A stretch of DNA of 64,000 nucleotides, from the NCBI RefSeq assembly GCF_000276665.1, contig NW_004955517.1, forward strand, positions 4,140,701 to 4,204,700, written 5' to 3'. Below, in pieces: positions 23,649 to 35,040 of this stretch. The DNA comes from Chinchilla lanigera (Eukaryota > Chordata > Mammalia > Rodentia > Chinchillidae). The translations under genes were made by a program, and so were the position numbers. The notes below the pieces were generated by a model. The model saw only the letters and a list, made by a program, of their open reading frames with translations. It was not told the origin of the DNA and did not search any database. The stretch's first letter is position 1, and each line of letters begins with the position of its first letter.

Positions 23649-24799
23649 CCTCAATTCTGCACCAATGGTATTTTTTTGCATAGAGGAGTTCACTCCCAGA
23701 AGTTAACACAGGGGGGAAAAAAAACCCACAGTAAAATCATTTAAATCTAGATAACGAACAGTTAAAATGGCTGTAAAACTCTCTCAATGTCTGAAATTAA
23801 TTCCTGTAGTAAATGTCCCCATGAAAAGGCATACATCATACCTGTGAGGTGCAGAGACATAAATTCACAATTAGTTATGATAAATGGTTACACTAGCGAC
23901 TTTTCTGATGAATAACTCTGTCTCAATCACATTCCAAGACTATAAACACAGATTCTGATCACTGTATTTATGACCACTATTTTCAAGACAAAAATCTAGA
24001 ATCAATTAATATATTTCTAATTATTTTATTTCCTGTCCTCCCGATACATAAATCTACTCTTTTCTGTAATGAGTGCTCAAAATAAAATATCAGGTATTCA
24101 CCTTAACTTGCAATTTAAGTGTTCTACAGCGCACCTGAACTGTCTCTGAACACTGAAAGGTATATATTTTCCACATTTTACCTTAAAGCTTGACCTAATT
24201 TATTACAATAACTTACAACACACCTAACTGCCAAGCAATTAATACCAAAGACTACTTTACGTGCTCTTAATATTCTCTGAAACATATTCTGCAAAGCCCA
24301 GTGCTCAGTTATACCTAACTTTGGGCAAAATTTTAAGGTGACAATCTACACATTTTGGGGTTGTCTACGTGGGGAAAACTTGAGAATCCTATGTACCACA
24401 AGAAAAGAACCATACACTTGAATACACCAAAAAGAAATGAGAACATGGCATAACTTTCATATCACTAAAAATTACTTTCGCAGGATAAAATTTGGCCACT
24501 GTACTTTCTAAATAAATGCTTTAATAATTGCAGGCTATTTATTCACAATTTTAATTAGAAAAACATTTTAAAGAAATAATGGTTTTAAACAATAACTTGT
24601 GTAAGAACATGTTTTCTTTTGTATTACTCAATCTTTCTTTCCACCACAGAAATGTGAAATCCCAACTCTACACCTTTTACAGATAGAGGAAAACCTGGAA
24701 AAAGGATTAATCTAAGGTTTTAGATTCAGAATCTAAGAGAAAAAACTTAAAGCAAGCCAAAGGCAAAGTTTCTTTTCAACAGCATGGATGGAGGAAAGT
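22802..24799. other. Unassigned intronic DNA with a long A-run
   Basis: The only clear structure is a pure 25-A run at 23624-23648, with no SINE body upstream that I recognise. The rest is AT-rich (23700-24760) and without exons. Confidence 0.55.
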
Positions 24800-24892
24800 T
24801 TGGTGGGGTGGCACCAGGCATAGGGATTGAACTCAGGACCTCCCACATGCCAAGCAAGCAAACACTGTACACCAAGCTACATCCCCCGTGCT
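24800..24892 (-). repeat. ID-type SINE, old copy
   Basis: The plus strand shows the ID complement: GGGATTGAACTCAGGACCTC, CACATGCCAAGCAAGC, then CACCAAGCTACATCCCC. It lacks a clear tail and TSD. Confidence 0.75.
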
Positions 24893-26189
24893 AAGAAATT
24901 CCCTCTGAATAACTCTGGGATTAAGAAAAAATCCAGGGCAGGAAAAGGATGCTAAGATAATGACATTTCTTTGGGGAGAAAAGTACTTCTCACATGACTT
25001 TCATCTTCAATAAGCTTCTGAATCTGACCTCCAAATAGTGATAACAGAGAAAAGTGGAATAACACACATCTACACACAATTTAATCGGATGTGCCAATAC
25101 ACTGGGATAAGACCCTGGCATTCTAATTTTAAGAAAGTACATTGCCAGGTGGGCGTGCCATGTAAATGATACTACCATCCTCAAACTCTGTGAAGACGCA
25201 GGGGTAGATCTATGGGTCCACAAAGAATACAAAGACTAGTGTTTTAGATCTCAGTATGTTTAACCTTCGAAGTCAATGGCTGTCACGGGTAATAAAATTT
25301 CATTTTCAAAAGGGACTTTGAGTTCCCTGGGGATAGAGACCAGATAAATCTACCTGTAAGTTCAAACGCGTACAAGAGGGCAGGGAACCATTGGCTCTCA
25401 GATAACTCCACCCCAACACAGACTGAGGAATCTACCCAGAGAGGAAGCGGTGGCCCTATGAAAACATCTTTACATAACTCACCAAACATCAAGACGCTGA
25501 CACTTGATAAACAGCTAGATGATGGTGGCCCGTGGATCACCATTCAGGCCCGTCTTTTTCCATTCCCTTTGTTAAAGGTGCTCACCTAAGAAACTGCTGT
25601 CCCCTCTCCAGCCTGGAAGTGACTTGTCAAGGTTTATAACTGGGGAACTATAAATTTTCTCACGGTACTGCTGCCGCTCGACCGGCTGATTCTTCAGGGC
25701 CCTTCACGGTTGGCAATACTAAAATGGATATTATTTCATAACAGCCTTTTACATCAAAGAGTTGACACATGGAATAGTCATCGGGGACCTCAAAAATAAA
25801 ACAGTGGTAATAAAAGTAATTCCACCACCTCTCGACTGCGGCACAGCCACCAGGCATCACCTGCGCGTGACAGGAGAGGTAGGCCTTGCACCATGATCAG
25901 AAGCGTGATTCATTCCTTTAAAGCTCCAAGCCCAGACTTCAGGGGTGGCCAGCCTGCCGAGCTCTCCAAGTCTCCTCTCTGACCTCCAAAGCAGAATGAA
26001 CACCACTACACCCACTTGATTCTCTGAAACCCTAGCCATCCTGCACAACACGCTTTGGTGGTCCTGCTGCCGAAGAGTCACTCAATGAAACATCCTGATC
26101 AATAACTGGCCAGAAAACCTGAACTTGCACAGCATCATGAGGACCAACTGCACAACGGCAATTTTAATTCCGGTGGGATTCAAGCCCAG
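24893..26189. other. Unassigned intronic DNA
   Basis: No exon or recognisable repeat. Confidence 0.5.
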
Positions 26190-26412
26190 GCTTTCTCAGC
26201 CGTGGCACTGCTGGCATGTGGAGGTGAATAATCCTCCCGTGTGCTGGGAGGGGGGGGAAGCTGATAGGTGCACCACGAGACACTAAACAGTACTCGGGAC
26301 TTCTGTCCACGAATACCAATCCCCACCCAACCACCCACAACCGCGGCAATCCAGGTTTGTCAAATGCACACAAATGGGACAAAACGGTCCCCTCCCAGGT
26401 AAGAGCCACCTC
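26190..26412 (-). repeat. MER5-like hAT DNA transposon
   Basis: GCTTTCTCAGCCGTGGCACTG, CTGGCATGTGGAGGTGAATA and ATCCTCCCGTGTGCTGGG match the MER5 complement (TTCTCAACCGCGGCACTACTGACATTTGGGGC). The right part is heavily diverged. Confidence 0.7.
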
Positions 26413-26490
26413 TCCAGCATGACAGAAATGTGATTCTATGGCAGAGTACTAAGCTAGAACATGCCCAAATCTAACTAAAAGCAGCAGCCA

Positions 26491-26668
26491 CCAGGCACAG
26501 TGGCACATGCCTGTAATCCTTGCCCGCTGGGAGGCTGAAGGAGGACTGCAGCTTCCAACCCATCCTGGGCAATTCAGTGACTTAGCGAGACTACGCCTCA
26601 GAAAATATAAAGTGCTAGGGGAGCAGCTCAGTGTGAAGTCCTGAGTTCGGCCCCCAGTACCACATAGA
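26491..26668 (+). repeat. B1-dID composite SINE
   Basis: The left half reads CCAGGCACAGTGGCACATGC, CTGTAATCCTTGCCCGCTGG, and ends in AGCGAGACTACGCCTCAG. The right half reads GTGCTAGGGGAGCAGCTCAG, then CCTGAGTTCGGCCCCCAGTACCAC. This is the clearest composite copy in the window and the best lineage marker. Confidence 0.92.
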
Positions 26669-26710
26669 GATAGACAGATGATGATAGGTAGGTAGGTAGA
26701 CAGATAGATT
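26669..26710 (+). repeat. GATA/GGTA tetranucleotide run
   Basis: AGATAGACAGATGATGATAG, GTAGGTAGGTAG and ACAGATAGAT form a degenerate tetranucleotide repeat grown from the SINE tail. Confidence 0.85.
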
Positions 26711-26737
26711 CTAAAGTGATTTTAGATATACCATCTA

Positions 26738-26841
26738 GGGGCTGGGGATTTAGCTCAGCGGCAAAGCGCCTGCCTGGCAAGCGCAAGGTCGTGAGTTCGG
26801 TTCCTGGTACTGGAGAAAAACCAAAACAAAACCAAAAAAAA
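26738..26841 (+). repeat. ID SINE, young copy with 14-bp TSD
   Basis: The body is the same as at 16837, with an intact A box and B box and the tail AGAAAAACCAAAACAAAACC followed by an A-run. AGATATACCATCTA flanks it at 26724-26737 and 26842-26855. It is antisense to PTPRG. Confidence 0.96.
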
Positions 26842-26869
26842 AGATATACCATCTAATCTTTCAGAGTTC

Positions 26870-27190
26870 TACTGTGTCTGTGCCCACTTGCCTCTACCTT
26901 AAATGCTTATCCCTATCCCACACACCCACAGGACAGCCCCTCCTCACATTTACGTCTCTGCTCCAGCATCGGGGAAGTCTCTCCAGACTAAAAGAGCCAC
27001 GCTCCTCGCCTTCCTCCCTCTTGGCAGCACAAGCTCACTGCATCTCACAGCGCCATGTGACCAGGCCCACGTTACGTGCTGCTCGTCCACCTCCATCGTG
27101 CAGGAGAGGAACCGTGCTTTGCTCTTTGTTACAGTCCTAATGTTTAGAACTGTGCTTGCCGCCTGGCCAGTGCTTGGTCAACACTGCCAA
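26870..27190 (+). repeat. L2 LINE 3' fragment
   Basis: The 3' part GCAGGAGAGGAACCGTGCTT, TGCTCTTTGTTACAGTCCTAA, TGTTTAGAACTGTGCTTGCC and AGTGCTTGGTCAA follows the L2 3' end (GGGCAGGGACTTTGTCT ... AGAACAGTGCCTGGCA ... GTGCTCAATAAA). Confidence 0.7.
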
Positions 27191-27637
27191 AGACGGGCAG
27201 AGGAATCCGCCTGCCTCCACACACACCTACTCACTCTGCGTCCCTGACCGAGTTAGCCAAAGACACAGGACCTTGGCAAAGGCAATGCTTAGGAGCTGTG
27301 ACTTTCTTTAACTTCCTGAGCCCCGCAAAGGGAAGGGGGTGGTCCAACTGTGCCTTTCTGGATTTGAGGTTTATATAGTTGAAGCACAATGCGGTTTTAG
27401 AGAAAAATCTTACATCAACACCTGTACGTAATGCTTTCCATGCAGAAAGTTTTCAGGTGCCGCACCGTCTCACTTCTCAGACTTAGGTTCAACAGGTGGA
27501 AGGCAGAGGGGCCAATGAGGCAGTCCCTGAAGGGTCTCCTTCTCCGACTTGCTCCCCTAGAGGTCACTTCTCCTTCTGTAAAAACCTCATACCTCCTGGG
27601 TATGGTTGCTGCGACCATCAGTAGCAGACAGGGTTAG
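27191..27637. other. Unassigned intronic DNA
   Basis: No exon or recognisable repeat. Confidence 0.5.
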
Positions 27638-27733
27638 AAGCACGAAGGCACCTGCCTCTAGTCTCAGGTAAGCAGGAGGATGAGACCAACCAGCAGGGGC
27701 AAGGGAGCGAGACCCTGTCTCAAAAACAACAAA
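27638..27733 (+). repeat. B1-like SINE fragment
   Basis: AAGCACGAAGGCACCTGCCT, TAAGCAGGAGGATGAGACC and GCGAGACCCTGTCTCAAAAA follow the B1 order but with losses in the middle. Confidence 0.7.
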
Positions 27734-27859
27734 GAGGAATTGGCCCAGAGCCTGGAACACAGGCCACACCCAATCAGTGCTAACCTGGTGACTGCTCCGT
27801 ATCATCTCCCTCCTCCGAACACCACTCTCAGTGAGGAGAAAAGTATTTTATCACCTGTA

Positions 27860-27990
27860 GAAAACGGCAGCCACTGGCTACCTGTGGCTACTGAGGACTT
27901 GAAATTGGCGAGTGTGATGAGGAAATGAATTTTCAATTTCCTCCCATCTGAATTAGTTTACATAGCCACAAATGATCACCAGTACAGAAA
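27860..27990 (-). repeat. MER3-like hAT DNA transposon
   Basis: GCAGCCACTGGCTACCTGTGG, CTACTGAGGACTTGAAATTGG and a region resembling GTGTGATGAGGAAATGAATTTT match the MER3 complement (AGCCACATGTGGCTATTGAGCACTTGAAATGTGG). It is the second MER3-like copy in the window, in opposite orientation to 16450-16627. Confidence 0.75.
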
Positions 27991-28059
27991 CAGGCAAAGC
28001 AGTTCTGAGTACTATACATGACTCTCAAAGCACATTTTTATGATTTGCAAAGATGTCAG

Positions 28060-28393
28060 TGTTTTAGTCAGCTTTCCCGTTGCTGAACAAAGTATCAGAC
28101 ACCCACAGATAAAAGGCGGAGTGGCATACTCGTCTCGCTGTTACAGGGGGTCAGTCCATGGTCAGCTGGCTCCTAGGCAGGAACATCGCGGTAGGAGAGG
28201 GCGGAGCAAAGCTGCTTAGTTCAGGGGCCCAGGAAGCACAGTTGAGAAACAGCAACAGAGAGGAAGGGGCCAGGAACCATCTGTGGTACCCAAGGCCCCA
28301 CCTCCAAGACCCACCCAGACACACCCAGAATTGTGCTTTCCAATCCCCTAGGGGGCTCCCAAGCCAATCAAGTTACCAAGCGTAACCATCACA
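28060..28393 (-). repeat. MaLR-type solitary LTR
   Basis: The plus strand begins TGTTTTAGTCAGCTTTCCCG, the complement of the ...CTGACTAAAACA end of rodent MaLR LTRs, and has GGGGTCAGTCCATGGTCAGCTGG. It ends near AAGCGTAACCATCACA, the complement of TGTxATGGTTxxxxTT. This is the only MaLR LTR in the window lying in the sense orientation of PTPRG. Confidence 0.8.
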
Positions 28394-31300
28394 TTAGCCT
28401 TCTGTAAGCAAAATTCTATTACAAAAGTAAGTACTTTTCCATGATTTCTCCTATTTTTAAGTTCCACTGGGTGACACAGTGAAAAACATGGCAAGAGTAG
28501 AGACCATTTCCCTTTCAACCTTTGGGGAAATGAAGCCTTGCTTGATCTAAGCTAATTATGCTAATACCATTCCTCTTACCCATGACTGGTTTAAACGTGA
28601 GCATGTGATGTGGGTTTGGCCAATGAAACATGAGGGTTGACTGGCCGGGTGTGACACTCTAAAAAATATTTTACTTGTGAGAAAATGACACTTTCTCTTC
28701 TTCCTCTGGACTTGATTACTCAGCATCGAATTATAATCTGATTTCTAGGAGTCCCAAAGCCACAATACAACCAAAGGAAAGCGAGTCAGAGGACCGAGAC
28801 TGCTCACTCAGGATGACAAACCATCAGCAAGGGAGGATGTATCACGAAGATCGCAGAGTAAGGAAAAGGAGGCGACCAGAGGTGTCTTCTGATGGGTGAA
28901 ATAATCAACTGCCTCATGATCTGGCCATCTTCCAGGGCGTCCTTTCCGAAGGCTAAAACATTGCACCTGGTCCCCAAACAAACCGGCTCTTAGAAATGAC
29001 ATCCTGTGGGTTTCAGGAGAAAAATCCTTGTAATGCTGCTCAGCGCAGGACCCTCATAAGACAAGGGGAAGCACATCTTGACAAGTTCTTTCTGGCACAG
29101 CAGGTGAGCAGCCTGAATGGCTCCAAGCGCAGAAACTTCCTTTTCACACCCTAGTGGATGGTGAGAGAAAGGGCAATCTCTACACGAAAAGATCGTTATA
29201 AGGTAGCTCATTAGGAGGTGCTGTAAGAATATAAAAGCCGCAGGACCTTCCAAAAGTGTCAAAATCACTCCTCAAGAGGAGCGTGTGGACTATGTACTTA
29301 GTAACAGTGAGAAGAAAATACCTCCCATTATCACAGTGCTGTGCTCATCGGTGCGGATGCCGGTCGGCCTAGAAGTCCACATTTTATTTTCCTGCTAAAA
29401 CTTCAGAATGCCCAATCAATACTGAGAGTACTCAAGGCACTCCACTTTGCGAAGGAACACTGTCTTAACACTTGGGGAAGCGAAAACCGGGTGAGGGTGG
29501 GGCTATAGGGAGAAAAGAGGCCAACAATAAAGCAAGAAGAGTATTAATGATACTTCCGGAAGCAGCAAAATTTCAGGCAGCTTGAAGGAGGAGCTTGTAC
29601 GCCTCCCAAATAGCATTCAGACTGGGGCAGCGGGGTCAACATGCACCAGAGACCAGTTCCCAACTCCATGACAGACTCCGAGAGCAACTCAAGAAGAGAG
29701 CTCCAGAGCATAACATACATCCCGGCGAAGTCAGAACCGTTACTCTGAAAATCCCTCCAACACAACAGGCAGAAATGGCATTTTAAACCCTTAGCAAATC
29801 AGAGATTTGGGATGGGTGGTAGAGGATAATATAGAGATCTAGGGGGATCCTTAGGAAAGCCCAAGATAAAGGGAAGAGGTTCTACGGTCATCAGGGAAGG
29901 AACACATGGAGACTGGGCCAGGTATGAATTTTAGGATTTTTGACTATTTATACACCTATATCAGAGCCAGTACTTCAGGAGCTACGGTTTCTTTCTAAAT
30001 CAAGACACTAAACATATTCCCATTGCAAGGCAAAACCAATTCAAGGAAACTCCGTAACCTTTGTCGGTGTTCACATCACAGATTAGTGTCATTGTACAGC
30101 AGATAATGGGAAGCTTTTTCAGTTCTTCCAAGATGGTGATAGTATTTCCTACAATAGAAAGCCCATTGTTCCTATACTGGAAGGTCAGCTACACTAATCA
30201 TTAAACTTTGTCCCTACACTGACTTACTTTTTATGAAATTTTAAATACAGGTTCAGAGGAAACTATGCACCAAAACAGAAAACTAGCAGCACTTGCCAGA
30301 CAGGAAGAGTAGCAGGAAATAATGAGATCCGCAAGGTCAATTCTACCGTACCGTCCTAGAAGACTCCAGACCGGTCCCATCTGTTTGTCAATGAAAAGAT
30401 AATATACTAGCATGAGGCATGCTGGTATATTATCTAGTAAAGACATGTTAGCACCAAACTCCTTCTCTTTGACTATGGAAACACCAAAGAAATGACTTCA
30501 GTATTTTACAATCAAGTATTTATATCATAGAGGTCATTTTTCATATGACATAAAATCATATTTAATGTTAAACTCAGTGATGTCATTATATCTTATAATG
30601 ACAGTAACAGAAACTACAACAAAACATTTCTTAAGAAGTCGAAGTTCTATGTTATGTACATGTGACTGTTAAGTTTCTTAATCTACAAAAAGTCTTACCT
30701 AATAATGGAAAATGGGGTTTAAACTAAATGAAACATGGAACTATAAATTTTAATCAAAAGAAACAACCAAGAAGATGCTATGCACTATTCATTTTGCTAC
30801 TGGTCTTAAACAGGGCCTTAAAAAATTACCAGCTGAGTGGCAGAAGCAAGTGTCATTTCAGGATCAGCCACAACCACTGGAGGCTGACATAACACTTCAG
30901 GGGCTAAAGTTGGGATCTTGGATACCCAGAAGCTGGGTCACCGGGCATGCCCTTGAAGTGGGTACAGGGACCCCAGCGCCTTCCCATGTCGCTTCCGTTT
31001 CCTGACCGCAAGGTAAGTAGCTTCTTGACACACACACCTGCCAGGATGGAATGTCTCACCACAGGCCCAAAGCAACAAACCAACACACCATGGAACGAAA
31101 AATCCGAAATCATGACCCACACTAAAACTTGCTCTTCTTAACTGATAATCTCAGGTATTTTGTCAAACTAACGGAAAGCTAGAACACCAGGTCAATAGAC
31201 CAAAATATTATTATGTAAGAGTATTAACTTTTACTTAAGTACAAGATGAAACTTATGAAAAAGGTAGTTTCTGCATGTAAATAAACACAGAAAGTTCATT

Positions 31301-31771
31301 CTTTCAGCATATATTTAGAAACTTATTCCAGCTACACAGTGACGATACTAAAGGTCCCTAATTCCATGAAACACCACTGCCTTGTATTTATATTGCTATG
31401 AAGTCCACCTCACCAGGAGAACTGACAAAGTAAGGAATAAGAGTTCAATTCAACTTAATAGTTTCATAAAGAAAAGGCCAATAAAGTGGTGCTGAGCATG
31501 ATATATAACAGTGATATTTTATTTGTCAAAGAGACTTCTACATAGCATAGCTTAACGTCTACAGAGAAAGACAGAATCCTTTCCTATTTTAGATCATGAG
31601 AAAGTGGATTTTATGAACCTGATCAGATATAATAAATGAGCACATTTTGTGAGGTTAGAAAGAAGGATTTTAGCCTTTAAGAAATCACACAGTACATGCA
31701 AACTGTGCTTGATTATGAGGCAAGGATTCATCTAGGTGTACTTTTTCTTTGAGCTTTTAAATTACTCATGT
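28394..31771. other. Unassigned intronic DNA
   Basis: No exon and no confident repeat. AT-rich around 30480-30760 and 31140-31700. Confidence 0.5.
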
Positions 31772-31791
31772 CCACCCACCCACCCACCCTC
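31772..31791 (+). repeat. (CCCA)n short tandem repeat
   Basis: CCACCCACCCACCCACCC is a five-unit tetranucleotide run. Confidence 0.9.
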
Positions 31792-31944
31792 TCCCCAGGA
31801 AGTCAGTTTCAAAGGCTGGAACACCATCCTTTCAAATTTATGACCAGAAAAAATGATGTTTGACTTTGATCTATCATAGATAGGAAAAATACATACTTAT
31901 TATATATAACTCTATGTCTTGTGTAGGGCCCACTAAATTTATAG

Positions 31945-32076
31945 ATTAATGAACATAAGGATTTATGTTATGTCCAAGTAAATATTGACCTTATCTCTGC
32001 CTGGGTCAATATTTACTGCTTTGCTCAATAAATTTTCATGTTCATTTTCAAACTAAGTCAATATTAGTTCATTAAT
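31945..32076. repeat. Inverted repeat: inner 14-bp arms and outer 10-bp arms
   Basis: AGTAAATATTGACC at 31977-31990 is the perfect complement of GGTCAATATTTACT at 32004-32017, with a 13-base loop. Outside it, ATTAATGAAC (31945-31954) pairs with GTTCATTAAT (32067-32076). The shape could be a DNA-transposon remnant or a hairpin-forming intron segment; no family was recognised. Confidence 0.75.
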
Positions 32077-33689
32077 TTCTGCTTGGTTCATATCAGCATT
32101 TTATAAAATTTGAATTGCCAGTGAAAACGTTTCACCTAAAAAAATTAGATACAGCCAATTAAAAGACAAAAAGGTACCTGCCTTCCTACTGGCTTCCCTT
32201 GTAGGCTCGTCTGTCACTTTTTCTTTCCTCTTTTCATTCCTCGCTCCCCTTAAAACTATTACAAACCAAAAATGTCTAAATTTGACGTAATTCACCATCT
32301 ATTCTAAAATAAAAGGAGCGTTTAAAAGTTATGGATTGCATAAGAAATTTAAATACTGTAATATAGTTCTATGAAACATTAAAAAATTTTAGACATAAAC
32401 AGGCAACACCTCTCATTTCTCAATGAGAACTATGGTCAGCTTTAGGTAATATGGTGACTTCCCCACCCTCGCATCATTCAGCAGGTGTAACTATCAATGT
32501 GTGTACAATAGGACCGCACTGCCCACATTATTTTAAAGCACCTTGTAGCCCAACCTACTGTATTTTGGTGAATGTTACATAAGCACTCCAGCATAAAGAT
32601 CTACTATAATTATCCAGTTGCCTAATGATAGTCCTTTAGACTTCTAAACACCGTGCCATTATAGGGCATACGCAAGTATTTCTAAGAATGTCTAAAAGTA
32701 GAAGCAATAGACAAAAGACTCTCAATAGTTAATATTTTCAGAGATACTGCCAAGAAGGCCTGCAAAGGGCTCCTTCAACCTGCCACCTTCGGGATCCACT
32801 GAAAGCCTTTCATGTAATCATGTTTGAAATGCTTCATCGGAGAAACAACTGAAGTTCTTCTCACTGGTTTGTATCATTTTACACCAGTACAGCACTGAAC
32901 AATGTTTCATCTGCCTAAGATGCTGTCCAACCGTCACAAGGACCCTGAAGAATGTGTTAATGTTCTTATAATACTGTATATATCGGCATCCACTGAGTTT
33001 ACACACACTTATGAAACCATCTGCAGAGTTTTTTAAAAGGAGGAAAAGTACAGTCTATATTGAGAAAAAAAAATTCTCTTAAACAGTAAGAGAAAAAAAA
33101 AAGCCAGATCTGGCCAACTACGGTAAGATACTCAAGGTACCTCAAGCATATGGCAACACACTTCTCTCTTTCATACATACAGTCCTGATTAGTGTGCGGC
33201 CATATGTGTTTTTTCCCACACAAAATATCCCCGTACAAAAAGAAAACAGTACCTATAGAAAGATTCAGTTTGTTCAACAATTTGTTCCCCAGCTTGAGGC
33301 CCTCCCTGTCCCAAAACATTCAGGTAGGGACAGGGAAATACAAAGATTAATTACCGGGAAAGGTTTGGCTCAAAGAACATTAAGTCCAAAGAATATTAAG
33401 AAACCTGGACAAAACATTACACCACATCTCAACAAGGCCCAGTCCATTTTTTTTTTTTTAATCTTTATAGCAACCCCACCACGCCTGTGCTCACTTACTA
33501 AATGCAGTGCATCTGGAAGACTCCTCAACCATCCCGTTGCTGTCTCTTCCATGTCACAAAAGTAATACACTCCCACGGCTCTTTCCTTTTCTCTCTCTCA
33601 AGTGCCCATGATACAGTCTCGTCATCTCATCCCGCCCTCTTCTTCCCAGCGGATCCCTCACCATACATCCAGTGACCCCACTTAAAAAG
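32077..33689. other. Unassigned intronic DNA
   Basis: No exon or recognisable repeat. The 123-codon frame at 33194-33565 has no protein features. Confidence 0.5.
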
Positions 33690-34045
33690 CAAGCCAACTG
33701 TTGTCCCTTTCCACCACAAAACCATTTCACGGCTCCCTGCTAGCTCCAGAAGGAAAGTGTAGGTCACCACCAGGGTATTGTGGGCCCCCGCGTGCTCCAA
33801 ATCTGATATTCTGCATTTTCACCACAGCTTTCTTCACCCTGCCTTGTGCTACAGTGCTTTCAGCTCCCCGGTCACTGCCAGAGCATTTCATGCCTCAGGG
33901 CCTTTGCCCAGCCAAGCAAATCCCTCCCATCTTTAAAGGCAGGGATCTGGCAACAGCAATTCGAAAAGGAACATCGCTGGCCCTCCTCTGCCAGCACATG
34001 CCTGGCACGGAGTATGCACTGAGTGCAGTGAACAGTAACTTTTAC
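33690..34045 (+). repeat. L2 LINE 3' fragment
   Basis: AACCATTTCACGGCTCCCTG, CTAGCTCCAGAAGGAAAGT, TCATGCCTCAGGGCCTTTGC and CCAGCACATGCCTGGCACGG occur in L2 order (TGGCTCCCCATTGCCCTCAGGATAAAG ... CCTCAGGGCCTTTGCAC ... GTGCCTGGCACATAGTAGG). The overlapping 115-codon frame at 33701-34048 is within it and is not a gene. Confidence 0.75.
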
Positions 34046-34649
34046 TGAAAAATGAGTCACAGACAGAGGGATACACAAGGATGGAAATAACCGCAAGAAG
34101 TAAACAGGAGACTCTGGAGTTAAGGGACACACGGGTCAAGGTCAAGCACGGAGGCCAAGGCAGCCTGCCAGGCGGGGCACTACAGGCTGAGTTCAGGTTG
34201 ACCCCCCACAATGGTGTGGGTGCCTCAGATGAGAAGGCGTCTGCCACAAGAAGGCATCTTGGGAAGCTGTTTCTTTGTGAGCCTTGGTAGGAGGCTTGAG
34301 GAGAGGAAAATAATACAACAATATTAACATTAAAGCTGGAGATTCCAGTGTCTCCCGTTCTCCTCCTGACAAAAGCAGACTTCTGCAGGCATGCATATTT
34401 TCATTTGTTCTGCACAGACATTCTTAAAAATAGACATGGAAATAGAATTTTAAAGAATTTAATTATAGCTGCAGTTCACCAGGGGAGAGCTTGTGACTTC
34501 AAGGGATCCAGTTGAGAAACCTTTTACAAATCACTTACTGCTTTTTAAATTTCGGGGCAAGAGCCACCCCTCCAGCTCTGATGAATGCGAACTACAGATT
34601 CCGGCATGCTCTCCTCTTATCTGTCCGTCCATTTGCCCACTTGCAAAAA
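34046..34649. other. Unassigned intronic DNA
   Basis: No exon or recognisable repeat. Confidence 0.5.
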
Positions 34650-34758
34650 CATGCACTGAATAATCACAACGTGAGCCACTACGCACACTGCAGGAGAAAC
34701 TAGGAACAATAAGCTACAATCCCTATCCTCAAGGATTCTGCGTTTAGCTGGGGAAAAA
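34650..34758 (+). repeat. Ancient LINE (L2-like) fragment
   Basis: AATAAGCTACAATCCCTATCC and TCAAGGATTCTGCGTTTAGC match the widespread 'ACAGTCCCTGCCCTCAAGGAGCTCACAGTCTA' segment of L2. Confidence 0.6.
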
Positions 34759-34759
34759 A

Positions 34760-34760
<1 letters not shown>

Positions 34761-34802
<42 letters not shown>

Positions 34803-34813
34803 TGTGTGTGTGT
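34761..34813 (+). repeat. (GT)n microsatellite
   Basis: About 53 bp of TG dinucleotides with one early A (TGAG) and one central TATG interruption. Confidence 0.98.
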
Positions 34814-34924
34814 ATTTTATAAAACAAGATGTTTATATGAACATGTAGTGGAGTGGTAGATAATTAAGAGCCCAACGGGTAAAACATTCTCTATGACAAG
34901 GTAGAAGCAAAAATTATAGCAGGT

Positions 34925-35040
34925 GCTTACATACATGACCTCTGCTTCTCAAAGCCACACTGCAAGGTATGTTCTTTTATCTCCATTTTCTAGTTCGTAA
35001 GACATCAACCGTAAGACGGTTAGAAAAGGGCTTGGACAGT
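34925..35040 (-). repeat. MIR SINE fragment (weak)
   Basis: ACATGACCTCTGCTTCTCAA, CACACTGCAAGGTATGTTC and TATCTCCATTTTCTAGTTCG keep the spacing of the MIR complement. Heavily diverged. Confidence 0.45.
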
